From: CAVRCA01 sp965218045
GTDB taxonomy: Bacteria; Pseudomonadota; Alphaproteobacteria; Acetobacterales; Acetobacteraceae
Length of the DNA stretch: 64,000 bases
NCBI GenBank assembly: GCA_965218045.1
Contig: CBDCJX010000011.1
Location: 868,001 to 932,000, forward strand
Direction: 5' to 3'
Under the pieces are notes generated by a model. That model did no database searches, was not told where the DNA came from, and worked only from the letters and a program-made list of their open reading frames with translations. Made by a program: the position numbers and the translations under genes. The stretch's first letter is position 1, and each line of letters starts with the position of its first letter. Positions 1 to 8,174 of this stretch are shown here, in pieces.

Positions 1-863
1 TGCTCTCGACCAACATCGTCGAGAGCGGCCTCGACATGCCGGCGGTGAACACCTTGCTGATCCACCGCGCCGACATGTTCGGCCTCGGCCAGCTCTACCA
101 GTTGCGCGGCCGGGTCGGGCGCGGCAAGCAGCGCGGCTACGCCTATCTCACCTGGCCGCAGAACCACCGCCTGTCGGTCGCGGCCGAGAAGCGGCTGACC
201 GTGATGCAGACCCTGGACGCGCTGGGCGCCGGCTTCACCCTGGCCTCGCACGACCTCGACATCCGTGGCGCGGGCAACCTGCTGGGCGACGAGCAATCGG
301 GCCACATCCGCGAGGTCGGCATCGAGCTCTACCAGCAGATGCTGGACGACGCGGTGGCCGAGCTGCGCGCCAGCGAAGGTCGCCGCCGTTCGGAAGATCG
401 CGACTGGACGCCCAATCTCAGCCTCGGGCTGCCGGTGCTGATCCCGGAGACGTATGTGCGCGACCTGCCAGTGCGGCTCGGCCTGTATCGCCGGATCGGC
501 GCGCTCGCCTCGGACGCGGAGACCGAGGCGATGGCCGCCGAATTGGTCGATCGTTTCGGCTCGTTGCCGCCGGAAGTGGACAACCTGCTGCAGGTGGTGG
601 CGCTGAAACGTGCCTGCCGCGAGGCGGGTGTGGAAAGACTGGAGGCGGGCCCGAAGGGGATGGTGCTGAGCTTCCGTGGCAACGCCTTCCGCAACCCGGC
701 CGGGCTGGTCTCGTGGCTGTCCAGCAAGGGTGGGCTGATGCGGCTACGGCCGGACCACAAGCTGGCTTTGGTGCGTGAGATGGATGTCGCGACCCGGGTC
801 AAGTTCGCCCGCGACATTTTGGGCAACCTCACGCAGATCGCCGGACAAGCGAAGGCGGCTTAG
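1..863 (+). CDS. mfd: Transcription-repair coupling factor Mfd, C-terminal part
   Basis: Only the 3' end is in the window (about 286 residues, frame opens at base 3). Mfd is the ATP-dependent DNA translocase that removes RNA polymerase stalled at lesions and recruits UvrA. The visible part starts in the second helicase lobe (ESGLDMP, then the RGRVGRG motif VI used for ATP hydrolysis) and continues through the DIRGAGNLLGDEQSGH segment typical of Mfd/RecG translocation modules into the C-terminal autoinhibitory domain with its conserved ELVDRFGSLP stretch. The stop codon TAG overlaps the stop of the convergent GST gene by 3 nt. RecG is less likely because RecG lacks this C-terminal domain. Confidence 0.95.
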   Translation, partial: LSTNIVESGLDMPAVNTLLIHRADMFGLGQLYQLRGRVGRGKQRGYAYLTWPQNHRLSVAAEKRLTVMQTLDALGAGFTLASHDLDIRGAGNLLGDEQSGHIREVGIELYQQMLDDAVAELRASEGRRRSEDRDWTPNLSLGLPVLIPETYVRDLPVRLGLYRRIGALASDAETEAMAAELVDRFGSLPPEVDNLLQVVALKRACREAGVERLEAGPKGMVLSFRGNAFRNPAGLVSWLSSKGGLMRLRPDHKLALVREMDVATRVKFARDILGNLTQIAGQAKAA

Positions 864-1558
864 CCGGCCGCCACCGTCCGCGCGTGGCGCGCGAGGCCGC
901 CGAACAGGTCGAGCATCCGCTCGCGCCAGGCGGCGATCGGATCATCCGCCGCCAGCAGTTCGAAGCGGCTGGTGCAACGCGGCCACATCAAGGTGCCGAA
1001 AACGATGAAGTCGGCGTAGCTCGGCGAGTCGCCGCCGAGAAAGGCTTGGCCACGTAGCACCAGGCGAACCGGCAGCATCGCCTGGCGGAACTCGGCCACC
1101 CGCGTTTCGCGCCCCTCCTGGACCGCCTCGAGGCTGGCGCCGAAGCGCTCCTCGCGGCTGGACCGGAAATAGCCGACGTCCCTGGGATCGATGACGTCGA
1201 CCAGATCGCGCACGATCAGCCGGGCGATCCCGCCCATCATCACCGCGTCGGCCCAGGCATTGACGAAGCGAGCGTGGCTCTGCCCGAGCGCGCCGCCGAA
1301 CAGGCTCGGGCGCTGCGGATAGGCACGCTCCAGATAGCAGGCGATGGCCCAGCTATCACATACCGTCGTATTCGCATCGCGAATGACTGGAACCTTGCCT
1401 TGACCGGAAAATTGCAGCTTGTCCCGTTCAGTAAACCGCCAGGGGATTGTTTCCACCTCCAACCCCTTGTGCGCGAGCGCCAGGTGCGTGCGCCAGCAAT
1501 ACGGGCTGAACCGGAGGTCGGGATCTCGTCCGGCGAGATCGTACATGAAGATTGGCAT
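860..1558 (-). CDS. Glutathione S-transferase family protein
   Basis: A 232-residue cytosolic GST-like protein. An N-terminal thioredoxin-fold domain (about residues 1-80) has the RFSPYCWRTHLAL segment where the catalytic Ser/Cys and glutathione contacts lie, then a helical C-terminal domain with the SYADFIVFGTLMW segment typical of GST_C. The start was taken at the ATG that gives MPIFMYDLAG; an ATG 12 codons upstream would add a tail that does not look like the family. Substrate cannot be told from sequence; detoxification or a dehalogenase/isomerase-like role are both possible. Divergent from the solute-binding gene at 1707, so the 148-nt gap between them carries both promoters. Confidence 0.85.
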   Translation of the reverse strand: MPIFMYDLAGRDPDLRFSPYCWRTHLALAHKGLEVETIPWRFTERDKLQFSGQGKVPVIRDANTTVCDSWAIACYLERAYPQRPSLFGGALGQSHARFVNAWADAVMMGGIARLIVRDLVDVIDPRDVGYFRSSREERFGASLEAVQEGRETRVAEFRQAMLPVRLVLRGQAFLGGDSPSYADFIVFGTLMWPRCTSRFELLAADDPIAAWRERMLDLFGGLARHARTVAAG

Positions 1559-1624
1559 GGCGACAGCGTGCCCGAATTGGTTGATACGGTCCACCCACTA
1601 CTACGAACGCGCAACGGGACACAC

Positions 1625-1650
1625 GCTAAACTTGCAAATCGTGATTTAGC
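1625..1650. promoter_or_regulatory. Inverted repeat in a divergent promoter region
   Basis: GCTAAA and TTTAGC are perfect 6-nt arms separated by 14 nt, in the AT-richest part of the gap between the GST gene and the solute-binding-protein gene. TTGCAA at 1632-1637, followed 16 nt later by TAATGC, is a weak candidate promoter for the plus-strand gene and overlaps the repeat. The symmetry could be a repressor site, but arms this short can occur by chance. Confidence 0.25.
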
Positions 1651-1706
1651 CGTTAATGCTGCGTCATTGCGGGCCAGCCGGATATTGCACAAGACGGGAT
1701 CGACCG

Positions 1707-3290
1707 ATGATTGCTCCTCGCCTAGTTGCGCTCGCGGCAGCCGTTACCCTCGGTTTTGGCTTCGGCGGCTCCGGCCAAGCGGCCACTTTCCGGTGGGCCA
1801 ATGACGGCGACGTGAGCGCGCTCGACCCATACACCCGCAACGAGACCGTCCAGCTCTCCCTCCTTGCCAACATCTACGAGCCGCTGATCCGCCGCGACCG
1901 CCACCTCCGCCTCGAGCCGGCGCTGGCGGTGAAATGGGAGCAGACCAGCCCCACGACCTGGCGGTTCAACCTGCGGCCCGGGGTCGAGTGGCAGGACGGC
2001 ACCAAATTCAGCGCGACCGACGTCGTGTTCTCCGCCGAGCGGGTGAAGTCGGACACATCCGTGCTCCGCGCCGTGCTCGGCACCGTCAAGGCAGTGCGTC
2101 GCATCGACGATCTGACGGTCGACATTGAGACCGAGCAGCCGGACCTGATCCTGCCGCAGGAACTCACCACCTGGCTGATCATGAACAAGGCTTGGGCCGA
2201 GCAGCACCAATCGTTACAGCCGGTCAACCTCAGCTCCGGCCAGGAGAACTACGCGGTCCGCCATGCGATGGGGACCGGACCCTACATGCTGGTCAGCCGC
2301 GAGCCCGACCGCCGCACCGTGATCGAGGCCAACCCGCTCTGGTGGGACAAGCGAGAGGGCAACGTGACCCGGGCGGAGTTCAACGTGATCGGCAATGCGG
2401 CGACCCGGGTGGCGGCCCTGCTCTCTGGCGAGATCGACATGATCTACGCGGTGCCGCCGCAGGATCGCGACCGGATCGCTAGCACCGACGGTTTGCGGCT
2501 GGTCACCGAGCCCGAGCTACGGACCATCTTCTTCGGGATGGACCAGTGGCGCGACGAGCTGCTGCACTCCGACGTCAAGGGCAAGAACCCGTTCAAGGAC
2601 CCGCGTGTGCGCGAGGCTTTCGCGCTGGCCATCGACGAGCCCGCGATCGCGTCCCGGATCATGCGTGGCCAGGCGCATCCGACCGGGCTGATGTGGGGTC
2701 CGGGGGTCAACGGCTACGACGCCGCGTTGGATGTGCGGCCGCAGCCGGACCCGGCGCGCGCCAAGCAGCTGCTCGCCGCGGCGGGCTACCCGCAAGGCTT
2801 CTCCCTCGGCATGGATTGTCCCAACGACCGCTACGTCAACGACGAGGCGATCTGCACCGCCGTGGTCGCCATGCTGGCGCGGATCGGGGTGAAGGTTGAT
2901 CTCAACGCCATGTCAAAGGTGCGCTATTTCAACAAGATCGGACCGCCAGCTTACGATACGGATTTCTACCTGCTCGGCTGGACCCCGCTGACCTACGACG
3001 CCCAAAACGTGCTCTACAACCTGATCGCGACGCGCGACCTGCCCCAGGGAGAGGTGAACTATGCCGGATACTCCAACCCGGAAGTGGATGAGCTGACCCG
3101 GCGCATCGGTATTGAGCAGGATTCCAAGAAGCGGACCGAGATGATCCACGACGCCGCCGGGATCGTGCAGCACGATTTCGGCTACATCCCGCTGCACCAG
3201 CAGGTGATCTCCTGGGCCGCCCGAAGCAATATCGAGCTCGTGCAACGCGCCGACAATTACTTTCCCCTGCGTTATGTGACGGTGAAGTAG
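1707..3290 (+). CDS. ABC transporter substrate-binding protein, family 5 (peptide/nickel type)
   Basis: A 527-residue periplasmic binding protein of the DppA/OppA type. The start at 1707 gives MIAPRLVALAAAVTLGFGF, a clear Sec signal peptide ending near QAA; an upstream start would place a charged tail before it. The mature part has the family hallmarks: an early Y/EPL segment (NIYEPLIRRDRHLRLEPALA), WRFNLRPGVEWQDGTKFSATDV, and the C-terminal sugar-ring-free lobe with EVDELTRRI. No permease or ATPase genes are adjacent, so it either serves a transporter encoded elsewhere or acts alone. Ligand unknown: dipeptides, oligopeptides, glutathione and opines are all handled by this family. Confidence 0.9.
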   Translation: MIAPRLVALAAAVTLGFGFGGSGQAATFRWANDGDVSALDPYTRNETVQLSLLANIYEPLIRRDRHLRLEPALAVKWEQTSPTTWRFNLRPGVEWQDGTKFSATDVVFSAERVKSDTSVLRAVLGTVKAVRRIDDLTVDIETEQPDLILPQELTTWLIMNKAWAEQHQSLQPVNLSSGQENYAVRHAMGTGPYMLVSREPDRRTVIEANPLWWDKREGNVTRAEFNVIGNAATRVAALLSGEIDMIYAVPPQDRDRIASTDGLRLVTEPELRTIFFGMDQWRDELLHSDVKGKNPFKDPRVREAFALAIDEPAIASRIMRGQAHPTGLMWGPGVNGYDAALDVRPQPDPARAKQLLAAAGYPQGFSLGMDCPNDRYVNDEAICTAVVAMLARIGVKVDLNAMSKVRYFNKIGPPAYDTDFYLLGWTPLTYDAQNVLYNLIATRDLPQGEVNYAGYSNPEVDELTRRIGIEQDSKKRTEMIHDAAGIVQHDFGYIPLHQQVISWAARSNIELVQRADNYFPLRYVTVK

Positions 3291-3416
3291 TCGGGGCGCG
3301 GGTACGTGCCTGGGGCCGCTTGCCCCGAGCCGCGCCAGCTCCGATGATGGCGAGGTGACGCCCACCCCGCACTCATCCGTCCCGCTCGCCCCCTTGATGC
3401 CCGGTGTCGCACCCGG

Positions 3417-4085
3417 ATGAACGTCGTCGCCCCAACGCAGGGACGGCTCTCGATCGAGATCGTGCACGATCTGGTCTGCCCCTGGTGCTACCTCGGCGTC
3501 CGCCGGCTGCAACGCACCTTGCGGCGCCGCCCCGACCTGCTGTTCGAGCTGTCCTGGCGACCCTTCCTGCTCAATCCGGACATGCCGCGCGCGGGGATGT
3601 CGCGGCCCGACTACGTGGTGCGCAAGTTCGGCGGCGAGGACCGGGCACGCCGGCTCTACGCCTCGATCAGCGAGCTCGGCCGGGCCGAGGGCGTGTCGTT
3701 CCGCTTCGATCGCATCCGACGTACGCCCAGCAGCGTCGATGCCCACCGCCTGGTGCGTTGGGCCAATCGCTTCGGACGCGCCGGCGAAGCGGTGGAGGCG
3801 CTGTTCTCGGCCCATTTCACCGACGGGCTCGATGTCGGCGAGATCGAGACCTTGACGGCGATCGCGCACGCGCTCGGCCTCGACGGCCCGGCCGCGCGCC
3901 GCTTCCTCGCCAGCGAGGCGGAGGTGGACACGGTGCATGGCGAGAACCTCCGCGCCCATCGGCTCGGGATCAACGGCGTGCCCTGCTACGTCATCGCCGG
4001 TCGCCACGCGATCGCCGGCGCGCAGGAGCCGGAGGTGATCGAGCGGCTGCTCGACGTCGCCTCAATCGAGGCCGTCGAGTTCTGA
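3417..4085 (+). CDS. DsbA-family oxidoreductase, FrnE-like
   Basis: A 222-residue cytoplasmic protein of the FrnE/2-hydroxychromene-2-carboxylate isomerase branch of the thioredoxin superfamily. The redox motif CPWC is at residues 21-24, right after the first strand (IEIVHDLVCPWC), and the cis-proline loop appears as INGVPCYVIAGRHAIAGAQ near residue 185. The GAQ ending is typical of FrnE proteins, which act as cytosolic disulfide isomerases or in polyketide-like reactions. There is no signal peptide. It is followed after 108 nt by ndk; a shared operon is not evident. Confidence 0.88.
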   Translation: MNVVAPTQGRLSIEIVHDLVCPWCYLGVRRLQRTLRRRPDLLFELSWRPFLLNPDMPRAGMSRPDYVVRKFGGEDRARRLYASISELGRAEGVSFRFDRIRRTPSSVDAHRLVRWANRFGRAGEAVEALFSAHFTDGLDVGEIETLTAIAHALGLDGPAARRFLASEAEVDTVHGENLRAHRLGINGVPCYVIAGRHAIAGAQEPEVIERLLDVASIEAVEF

Positions 4086-4193
4086 TCGCGCCACCGCAAC
4101 CCACGCCTAACCCGCGTCGGGCGGGGCTTGCCGGGGCGGAAGGCGTGCTCTAAAGCCGCCGCGCCGATGCCGCATCACGCAGAAGAGGCCCTT

Positions 4194-4616
4194 ATGGCGA
4201 CCGAGCGCACGCTTTCGATTATCAAGCCCGACGCCACGCGGCGGAACCTCACCGGCAAGGTCAACGCCTGTCTGGAGGAAGCCGGACTGCGCATCGTCGC
4301 GCAGAAGCGGCTCAGGCTGACCCGCGAGCAGGCCGAACAGTTCTACGCGGTGCACCGGGAGCGCCCGTTCTTCGCCGGGCTGGTGAGCTTCATGACCTCG
4401 GGACCGGTGGTCGCGCAGGTGCTCGAGGGCGCCGACGCGGTGGCGTGCAACCGCGCCGTGATGGGTGCGACCGACCCGAAGAAGGCCGACGCGGGCACCA
4501 TCCGGGCGTTGTTCGCCGAGGACATCGAAGCCAACTCGGTGCACGGCTCCGACAGTGCCGAGAATGCCGCCATGGAGATCGCCTTCTTCTTCGCCGGGAC
4601 CGAGATCGTCGGCTGA
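4194..4616 (+). CDS. ndk: Nucleoside diphosphate kinase
   Basis: A 140-residue protein, the normal length for Ndk. It transfers the gamma phosphate from ATP to other NDPs through a phosphohistidine. The signature NSVHGSDS, with the catalytic His, lies at about residues 115-122; the N terminus (TERTLSIIKPDA) and the RPFFAGLVSFMTSGPV nucleotide-binding segment are also clear. The start at 4194 (MATERTL) is preceded by AGAAGAGG at good spacing; the ATG 22 codons upstream would add a non-family tail. The stop is 2 nt before the next start, so the DoxX gene is probably co-transcribed. Confidence 0.97.
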   Translation: MATERTLSIIKPDATRRNLTGKVNACLEEAGLRIVAQKRLRLTREQAEQFYAVHRERPFFAGLVSFMTSGPVVAQVLEGADAVACNRAVMGATDPKKADAGTIRALFAEDIEANSVHGSDSAENAAMEIAFFFAGTEIVG

Positions 4617-4618
4617 GC

Positions 4619-4996
4619 ATGGGATCGTCGTCGGTCGCCCTGCTCGGCCGCGTCCTGCTGGCCGCGATCTTCATACAAGCCGGCATCGACAAGGCGCTCG
4701 CGCCGACGGCGACCATCACCATGATGGCGCACTACAATCTGCCGCTGCCACAGCTCGGCTTCTTCGTCGCGGTCGTGGTCGAGACGCTCGGCGGCATCGC
4801 GGTGCTGATCGGCTGGCGCACCCGGTGGGCGGGCTGGATCATGGCCGCCTGGTGCGTCGCGACGGCGCTGATCGCCCACTACCACCCGGGCGACCGCAAT
4901 CAGATGATCCACTTCATGAAGAACGTCTGCATGGCGGGGGGCTTCCTGCAACTCGCCGCCTGGGGCGCCGGCCGGTTCAGCGTCGATCGGCGCTGA
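4619..4996 (+). CDS. DoxX family membrane protein
   Basis: A 125-residue protein with four hydrophobic helices in the DoxX arrangement: N-terminal LGRVLLAAIFIQAGIDKAL, where the GxxK-type motif is the family mark, then VVVETLGGIAVLIGW, a third helix around WCVATALIAHY, and a C-terminal HFMKNVCMAGGFLQL segment. DoxX proteins are inner-membrane proteins linked to redox stress or quinone/sulfur chemistry, but the molecular role is poorly defined. The ATG overlaps nothing and starts 2 nt after the ndk stop, which indicates translational coupling with ndk. Confidence 0.85.
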   Translation: MGSSSVALLGRVLLAAIFIQAGIDKALAPTATITMMAHYNLPLPQLGFFVAVVVETLGGIAVLIGWRTRWAGWIMAAWCVATALIAHYHPGDRNQMIHFMKNVCMAGGFLQLAAWGAGRFSVDRR

Positions 4997-5080
4997 GCGC
5001 GACGCAGTGATGACCGCCAGGCGCGGTCGAAAGCGAAGTTAACGCTTTGGTCAGACCCGGTCGGTATCAGCCACGACGCC

Positions 5081-6625
5081 ATGCTCGCGGTCGACGAACC
5101 CCTCCTTGTGGCCCTCGACCATCAGCGCTCCGGCCGATACGCCGAGGCCGAGGCGCTCTACGACGCCCTGCTCGCGCGCGAGCCGCGGCATGGCCACGCC
5201 TTGTACCTCGCGGGCCTGCTGCACCTTCGCCTCGGCCGCAACGTCCAAGCGGTGCAGCGCCTGCAAGTCGCGGTGCGCGTCCAGCCCGAGCATGTCGGCG
5301 CCTGGACCAACCTCGCCCGCGCCCACCTCGCCCTCGGTGAAGCCGGCGACGCGCTCGCGGCGGCCGAGCGTGGCCTGGCCCTCGACCCCTCCGTGGCGCA
5401 CCTGCATTTCCTGCGCGGGACCGCCTGCAACGCGATCGGCCAGCCGGCCCAGGCCGTGGCACCGCTGCGTCGGGCCATCGCGCTGGCGTCGGACCTCGCA
5501 CCCGCGCATCTCAACCTCGCCAACGCCTACGCCGATCTCGATCGCTTCGACGAGGCGGAGCGCGGCTGCCGCGCGGCAATCGCGCTCGACCCGCAGTTGC
5601 TGGAGGCGCACGCCAGTCTCGGCTTCGTCCTGACCAGCCGGGGGCGGCTGCGCGAGGCCGTGGCGGCCTGCGACGCGGCCATCGCCCGCCAGCCCGATTT
5701 CGTCCAAGCGCACTGGAACCGCGCCGTCGCACAACTGCTCGATGGCAACTTCGAGGCGGGCTTCCGTGGCTACGAGTACCGCAAGCGCCACGAACGCTAC
5801 CGCCACGAGTTTCGCACCCTGCCCGGGCCCGCATGGGAAGCGGAAGCGCTCGCCGGCCGCACCATCCTGGTCCAGGCTGAACAGGGGCTCGGCGACACCA
5901 TCCAGCTGGCCCGCTACCTGCCGCTCCTGGCGGCGCGGGGTGCCCGGGTGTTGCTGGCCTGCGACAAGCGACTGATCCCGCTGCTGGGCACGATCCCGGA
6001 ACTTGCTGGAATTGTCGCCAAGGACGCGCCGCTGCCGCCCTATGATCTCTGGATCGACCAGATGAGCCTGCCGTTGCGCCTCGGCACCCGGCCGGACACC
6101 ATCCCTGCCCCGCTCGGCTACCTGCGCGCCGAGCCGGACCGCGTGGCGCGCTGGTCGGCCCGCCTCGGCGCCGGCCGCAAGGTCGGGCTGGTCTGGGCCG
6201 GCAACCCGTTGCACTCCAACGATCACCGCCGCTCGCTGCCGACCGACAGCCTCGCCGCCCTGCTCGCGGTCGATCACGTGCGCTTCGTCAACCTCCAGGT
6301 CGGCCCGCGCGCTAGCGAGGCGACGACGCTCGCCGGCGTGGCCGACCTCTCGGCGGGGCTGGTCGACTACGCGGAGACCGCCGCCCTCGTCGCCGCGCTC
6401 GACCTCGTGGTCACGGTCGACACCTCGGTCGCCCACCTCGCCGGCGCGCTCGGCCGGCCGGTCTGGGTGCTGCTGCCCTACGCCCCGGACTGGCGCTGGC
6501 TGCTCGGCCGCGACGATTCGCCCTGGTACGGGTCCATGCGACTGTTCCGTCAGAAGCGGCCGAGCGACTGGTCCGATCCGGTCGCCGAAGTGCGCCGGCG
6601 GCTCCGGGAGCAACGCGCGGCCTGA
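5081..6625 (+). CDS. TPR protein with C-terminal GT9-like domain
   Basis: A 514-residue soluble protein in two parts. Residues 1 to about 200 are five or six tetratricopeptide repeats (for example GRYAEAEALYDALLAREP and AHLALGEAGDALAAAERGL). Residues 240-514 resemble the glycosyltransferase family 9/heptosyltransferase fold: ILVQAEQGLGDTIQLARYLP for the N-terminal Rossmann lobe, and VVTVDTSVAHLAGALGRPVWVLLP for the nucleotide-sugar site. TPR-GT9 proteins of this kind are common in Proteobacteria near glycosylation genes. The acceptor is unknown. The 3' third of this gene is duplicated as a decayed fragment at 7548-7716, and a related domain without TPRs is encoded at 21476-22342. Confidence 0.85.
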   Translation: MLAVDEPLLVALDHQRSGRYAEAEALYDALLAREPRHGHALYLAGLLHLRLGRNVQAVQRLQVAVRVQPEHVGAWTNLARAHLALGEAGDALAAAERGLALDPSVAHLHFLRGTACNAIGQPAQAVAPLRRAIALASDLAPAHLNLANAYADLDRFDEAERGCRAAIALDPQLLEAHASLGFVLTSRGRLREAVAACDAAIARQPDFVQAHWNRAVAQLLDGNFEAGFRGYEYRKRHERYRHEFRTLPGPAWEAEALAGRTILVQAEQGLGDTIQLARYLPLLAARGARVLLACDKRLIPLLGTIPELAGIVAKDAPLPPYDLWIDQMSLPLRLGTRPDTIPAPLGYLRAEPDRVARWSARLGAGRKVGLVWAGNPLHSNDHRRSLPTDSLAALLAVDHVRFVNLQVGPRASEATTLAGVADLSAGLVDYAETAALVAALDLVVTVDTSVAHLAGALGRPVWVLLPYAPDWRWLLGRDDSPWYGSMRLFRQKRPSDWSDPVAEVRRRLREQRAA

Positions 6626-6708
6626 TCAGGTGGAGCTCGCTGGGGCCGGAACCTTGGGCATTTTATTGCGATTAAGCAACGTTTTTGACGTGCGACGGCT
6701 GCGACGCT

Positions 6709-7371
6709 TCAGGCCCGGACAAGCGGCGGTGGCCAGGGGGGCAGGAACGACGGCGGGCTGGCGGACTTCCCGGCAGACTTCGCCGGGCGACGTCCGGGTG
6801 GGGCTTGCGGCGGGGCGTGGGTTGGGGTGTCGAGCGACGCCTCGCCCGGCGCGTCGGCGAGCGCCGCCGGAGCGAGCGATTGCTCCGAACGCGGCGGCGG
6901 CTTTGGCGGCAGCCGCAGCGGCGCGGGCAGCGGATCGTTGGTCAGCCGGCGCCACAACGGGCGCAGCAGCCGACCCGCTTGCGGCGACGCCGCGAGCAGC
7001 GCCTGCATCTCCGCATCCTCGACCAGAGCCAGCAGCCAGGCGCCGAGATACCCGGCGCCGAACCGCGCCAGCACCGGGCCGCTCGGCAGCTTGGGCTGCT
7101 CGGGTGGTGTCGACTTGGCCCGCTCGACTGCCTGACGCGGCGCCCGGTCCTTGCGCGGCGCAAGCGTCCCGGCGGCGAACTGCGCATGCAGCGCGGCGAG
7201 TTTGCGCGTCGTGCGCTGCAGATACTTCCACAGCAGCAAGGCAAGCGGCCCCAGCACGTCGCGGTTCCGGGGGTTCCGGTCGACCCAATCGGCAAGCGTC
7301 CACCTCAGCCGCTCGACGAGCAGGCCGAAGCGGCACATCAAGCCGGTTGGGGTGGAGGGGGCTGGGGACAT
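6709..7371 (-). CDS. Conserved hypothetical protein, leaderless paralog A
   Basis: A 220-residue protein of unknown function, clearly paralogous to the product of 48903-49577. Shared blocks, in order: GPLALLLWKYL/GPLGILVWNYL, ALHAQFAAG/ALHARFVAG, ARFGAGYL, and LLAASPQAGRLLRPLWRR. The first 165 residues look folded and mostly helical; the rest is a Pro/Ala-rich tail ending in PPSFLPPWPPPLVRA. No membrane segment or known catalytic motif is visible. The start was taken at the ATG 6 nt downstream of a strong -10 box, where the paralog also starts (MSPAPSTP versus MTPGPSTP), so the mRNA would be leaderless. The gene sits inside a block that interrupts a tandem duplication, which suggests insertion as a unit. 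Confidence 0.65.
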   Translation of the reverse strand: MSPAPSTPTGLMCRFGLLVERLRWTLADWVDRNPRNRDVLGPLALLLWKYLQRTTRKLAALHAQFAAGTLAPRKDRAPRQAVERAKSTPPEQPKLPSGPVLARFGAGYLGAWLLALVEDAEMQALLAASPQAGRLLRPLWRRLTNDPLPAPLRLPPKPPPRSEQSLAPAALADAPGEASLDTPTHAPPQAPPGRRPAKSAGKSASPPSFLPPWPPPLVRA

Positions 7372-7377
7372 GGGCGA

Positions 7378-7406
7378 ACTATAGGTCTGGTTACCAGTGA
7401 TGTCAA
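7378..7406 (-). promoter_or_regulatory. Near-consensus sigma-70 promoter with palindromes, paralog A
   Basis: Read on the minus strand: TTGACA (7406-7401), a 17-nt spacer, TATAGT (7383-7378), then 6 nt to the ATG at 7371. The spacer contains the perfect 11-nt palindrome CTGGTNACCAG (7387-7397), and an 18-nt symmetric element with CAGTGAT/ATCACTG arms (7395-7412) covers the -35 box. Both are placed where a repressor would block RNA polymerase. The paralog at 48903 has the same promoter geometry. Confidence 0.7.
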
Positions 7407-7410
7407 TCAC

Positions 7411-7547
7411 TGTTATTTAGAATGTCGGAACTCATGGGTTCGGAACCGCGAGATCGGTGCGTATTGTCGCGGGCCGCACCGCGGTCGGATCATGAGTTCG
7501 TAGCCCTGCGGCGCCTCGCATCATCCCATACGCGATCACGTCCGCGC
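7411..7547. other. Non-coding junction with a copy of the DUF6614 5' region
   Basis: No gene is recognisable here. Bases 7521-7546 match 8075-8100 at 24 of 26 positions in the same orientation; the latter lies at the 5' end of the DUF6614-like gene. Together with the decayed fragment that begins at once afterwards, this reads as the junction of an old tandem duplication. Confidence 0.6.
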
Positions 7548-7716
7548 CAACTACGCCAAACCGCCGCCTCGTCGCCTCGCACGACCCCGTGGTCACGGTC
7601 AACGCCCCGGTCGCCCACCTCGCCGGCGCGCTCGGCCGGCCGGTCTGGGTGCCGCTGCCTATATCCGGTCGCCGAGGTAGCGCCGACGGCTCCGGGAGCA
7701 ACGCTCGGCCTGATCA
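7548..7716 (+). pseudogene. Decayed duplicate of the 3' end of the TPR/GT9-like gene
   Basis: This stretch aligns without ambiguity to the end of the gene at 5081-6625. It starts at the equivalent of GACTACGC (6366 on), includes a near-identical run of more than 30 nt around CACCTCGCCGGCGCGCTCGG, lacks roughly 90 nt, and rejoins at CCGGTCGCCGA to run through the same GCGGCCTGATCAG-like ending (stop at 7710-7712). Substitutions and indels break the frame. It ends exactly where the convergent DUF6614-like gene stops, just as the intact gene is expected to have done before the rearrangement. Confidence 0.8.
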
Positions 7717-8064
7717 GAACCGCTCCTCGCCCCGCTTTCGGACCAGGTCCGGGAAATCCCGGTAGAGCGCGAACACCACATTGCGCGCCAACGAATTGAC
7801 GCCGAAATGGAATCCCTCCGTCGGCTCCGCCCGGCCGGCGACGCGCTGGAACGCGGCTTCGAGCTGGGCAAGATCACGTACCTCGATCATCAGGTGGAAC
7901 TCGCCGAGGCCGGGCGCGCCAAGCCCGAGCTTGCGCCGGGTCAGGCGCCACGCTTCAATGAGCCCCTGTTCACGCAGATGCCCCAGATACGTGCCCACCC
8001 GTTCGCTGAAAGTGATGTCGTCGACCCCGGGATTGAGGTCGCACCACGCATGGTAGATATCCAC
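7714..8064 (-). CDS. DUF6614-like conserved protein
   Basis: A 116-residue cytosolic protein with a ferredoxin-like look: DIYHAWCDLNPGVDD at the start, then RRKLGLGAPGLGEFHLMIEVRDL, and NSLARNVVFALYRDFPDL at the end. I recall this pattern from the DUF6614 family; function is unknown. The GTG at 8064 was preferred because GAGGA lies about 8 nt upstream and it gives (M)DIYHAW; an in-frame GTG at 8106 would add 14 charged residues. The 5' end of the gene is partly duplicated at 7521-7546. Confidence 0.6.
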   Translation of the reverse strand: MDIYHAWCDLNPGVDDITFSERVGTYLGHLREQGLIEAWRLTRRKLGLGAPGLGEFHLMIEVRDLAQLEAAFQRVAGRAEPTEGFHFGVNSLARNVVFALYRDFPDLVRKRGEERF

Positions 8065-8174
8065 CCACCCATCCTCATCCCAAACGCGATCACGTTCGCG
8101 TTGCACCGAGGCGTCACCGCCAAGCCCGTGCGTTGTCCTGTTTTAGAGCCTGCCCGTAACGAAAGGAATTCTCC

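Noticed and set aside
5051..6613. Open frame of 520 codons on the strand opposite the TPR/GT9-like gene
   Set aside because: Its composition is that of an antisense shadow in GC-rich DNA, while the plus-strand frame has TPR and GT9 motifs.
6626..7520. Insertion sequence carrying the leaderless ORF
   Set aside because: No transposase motif, terminal inverted repeats or short target duplications could be found by eye, so only an inserted block is claimed.
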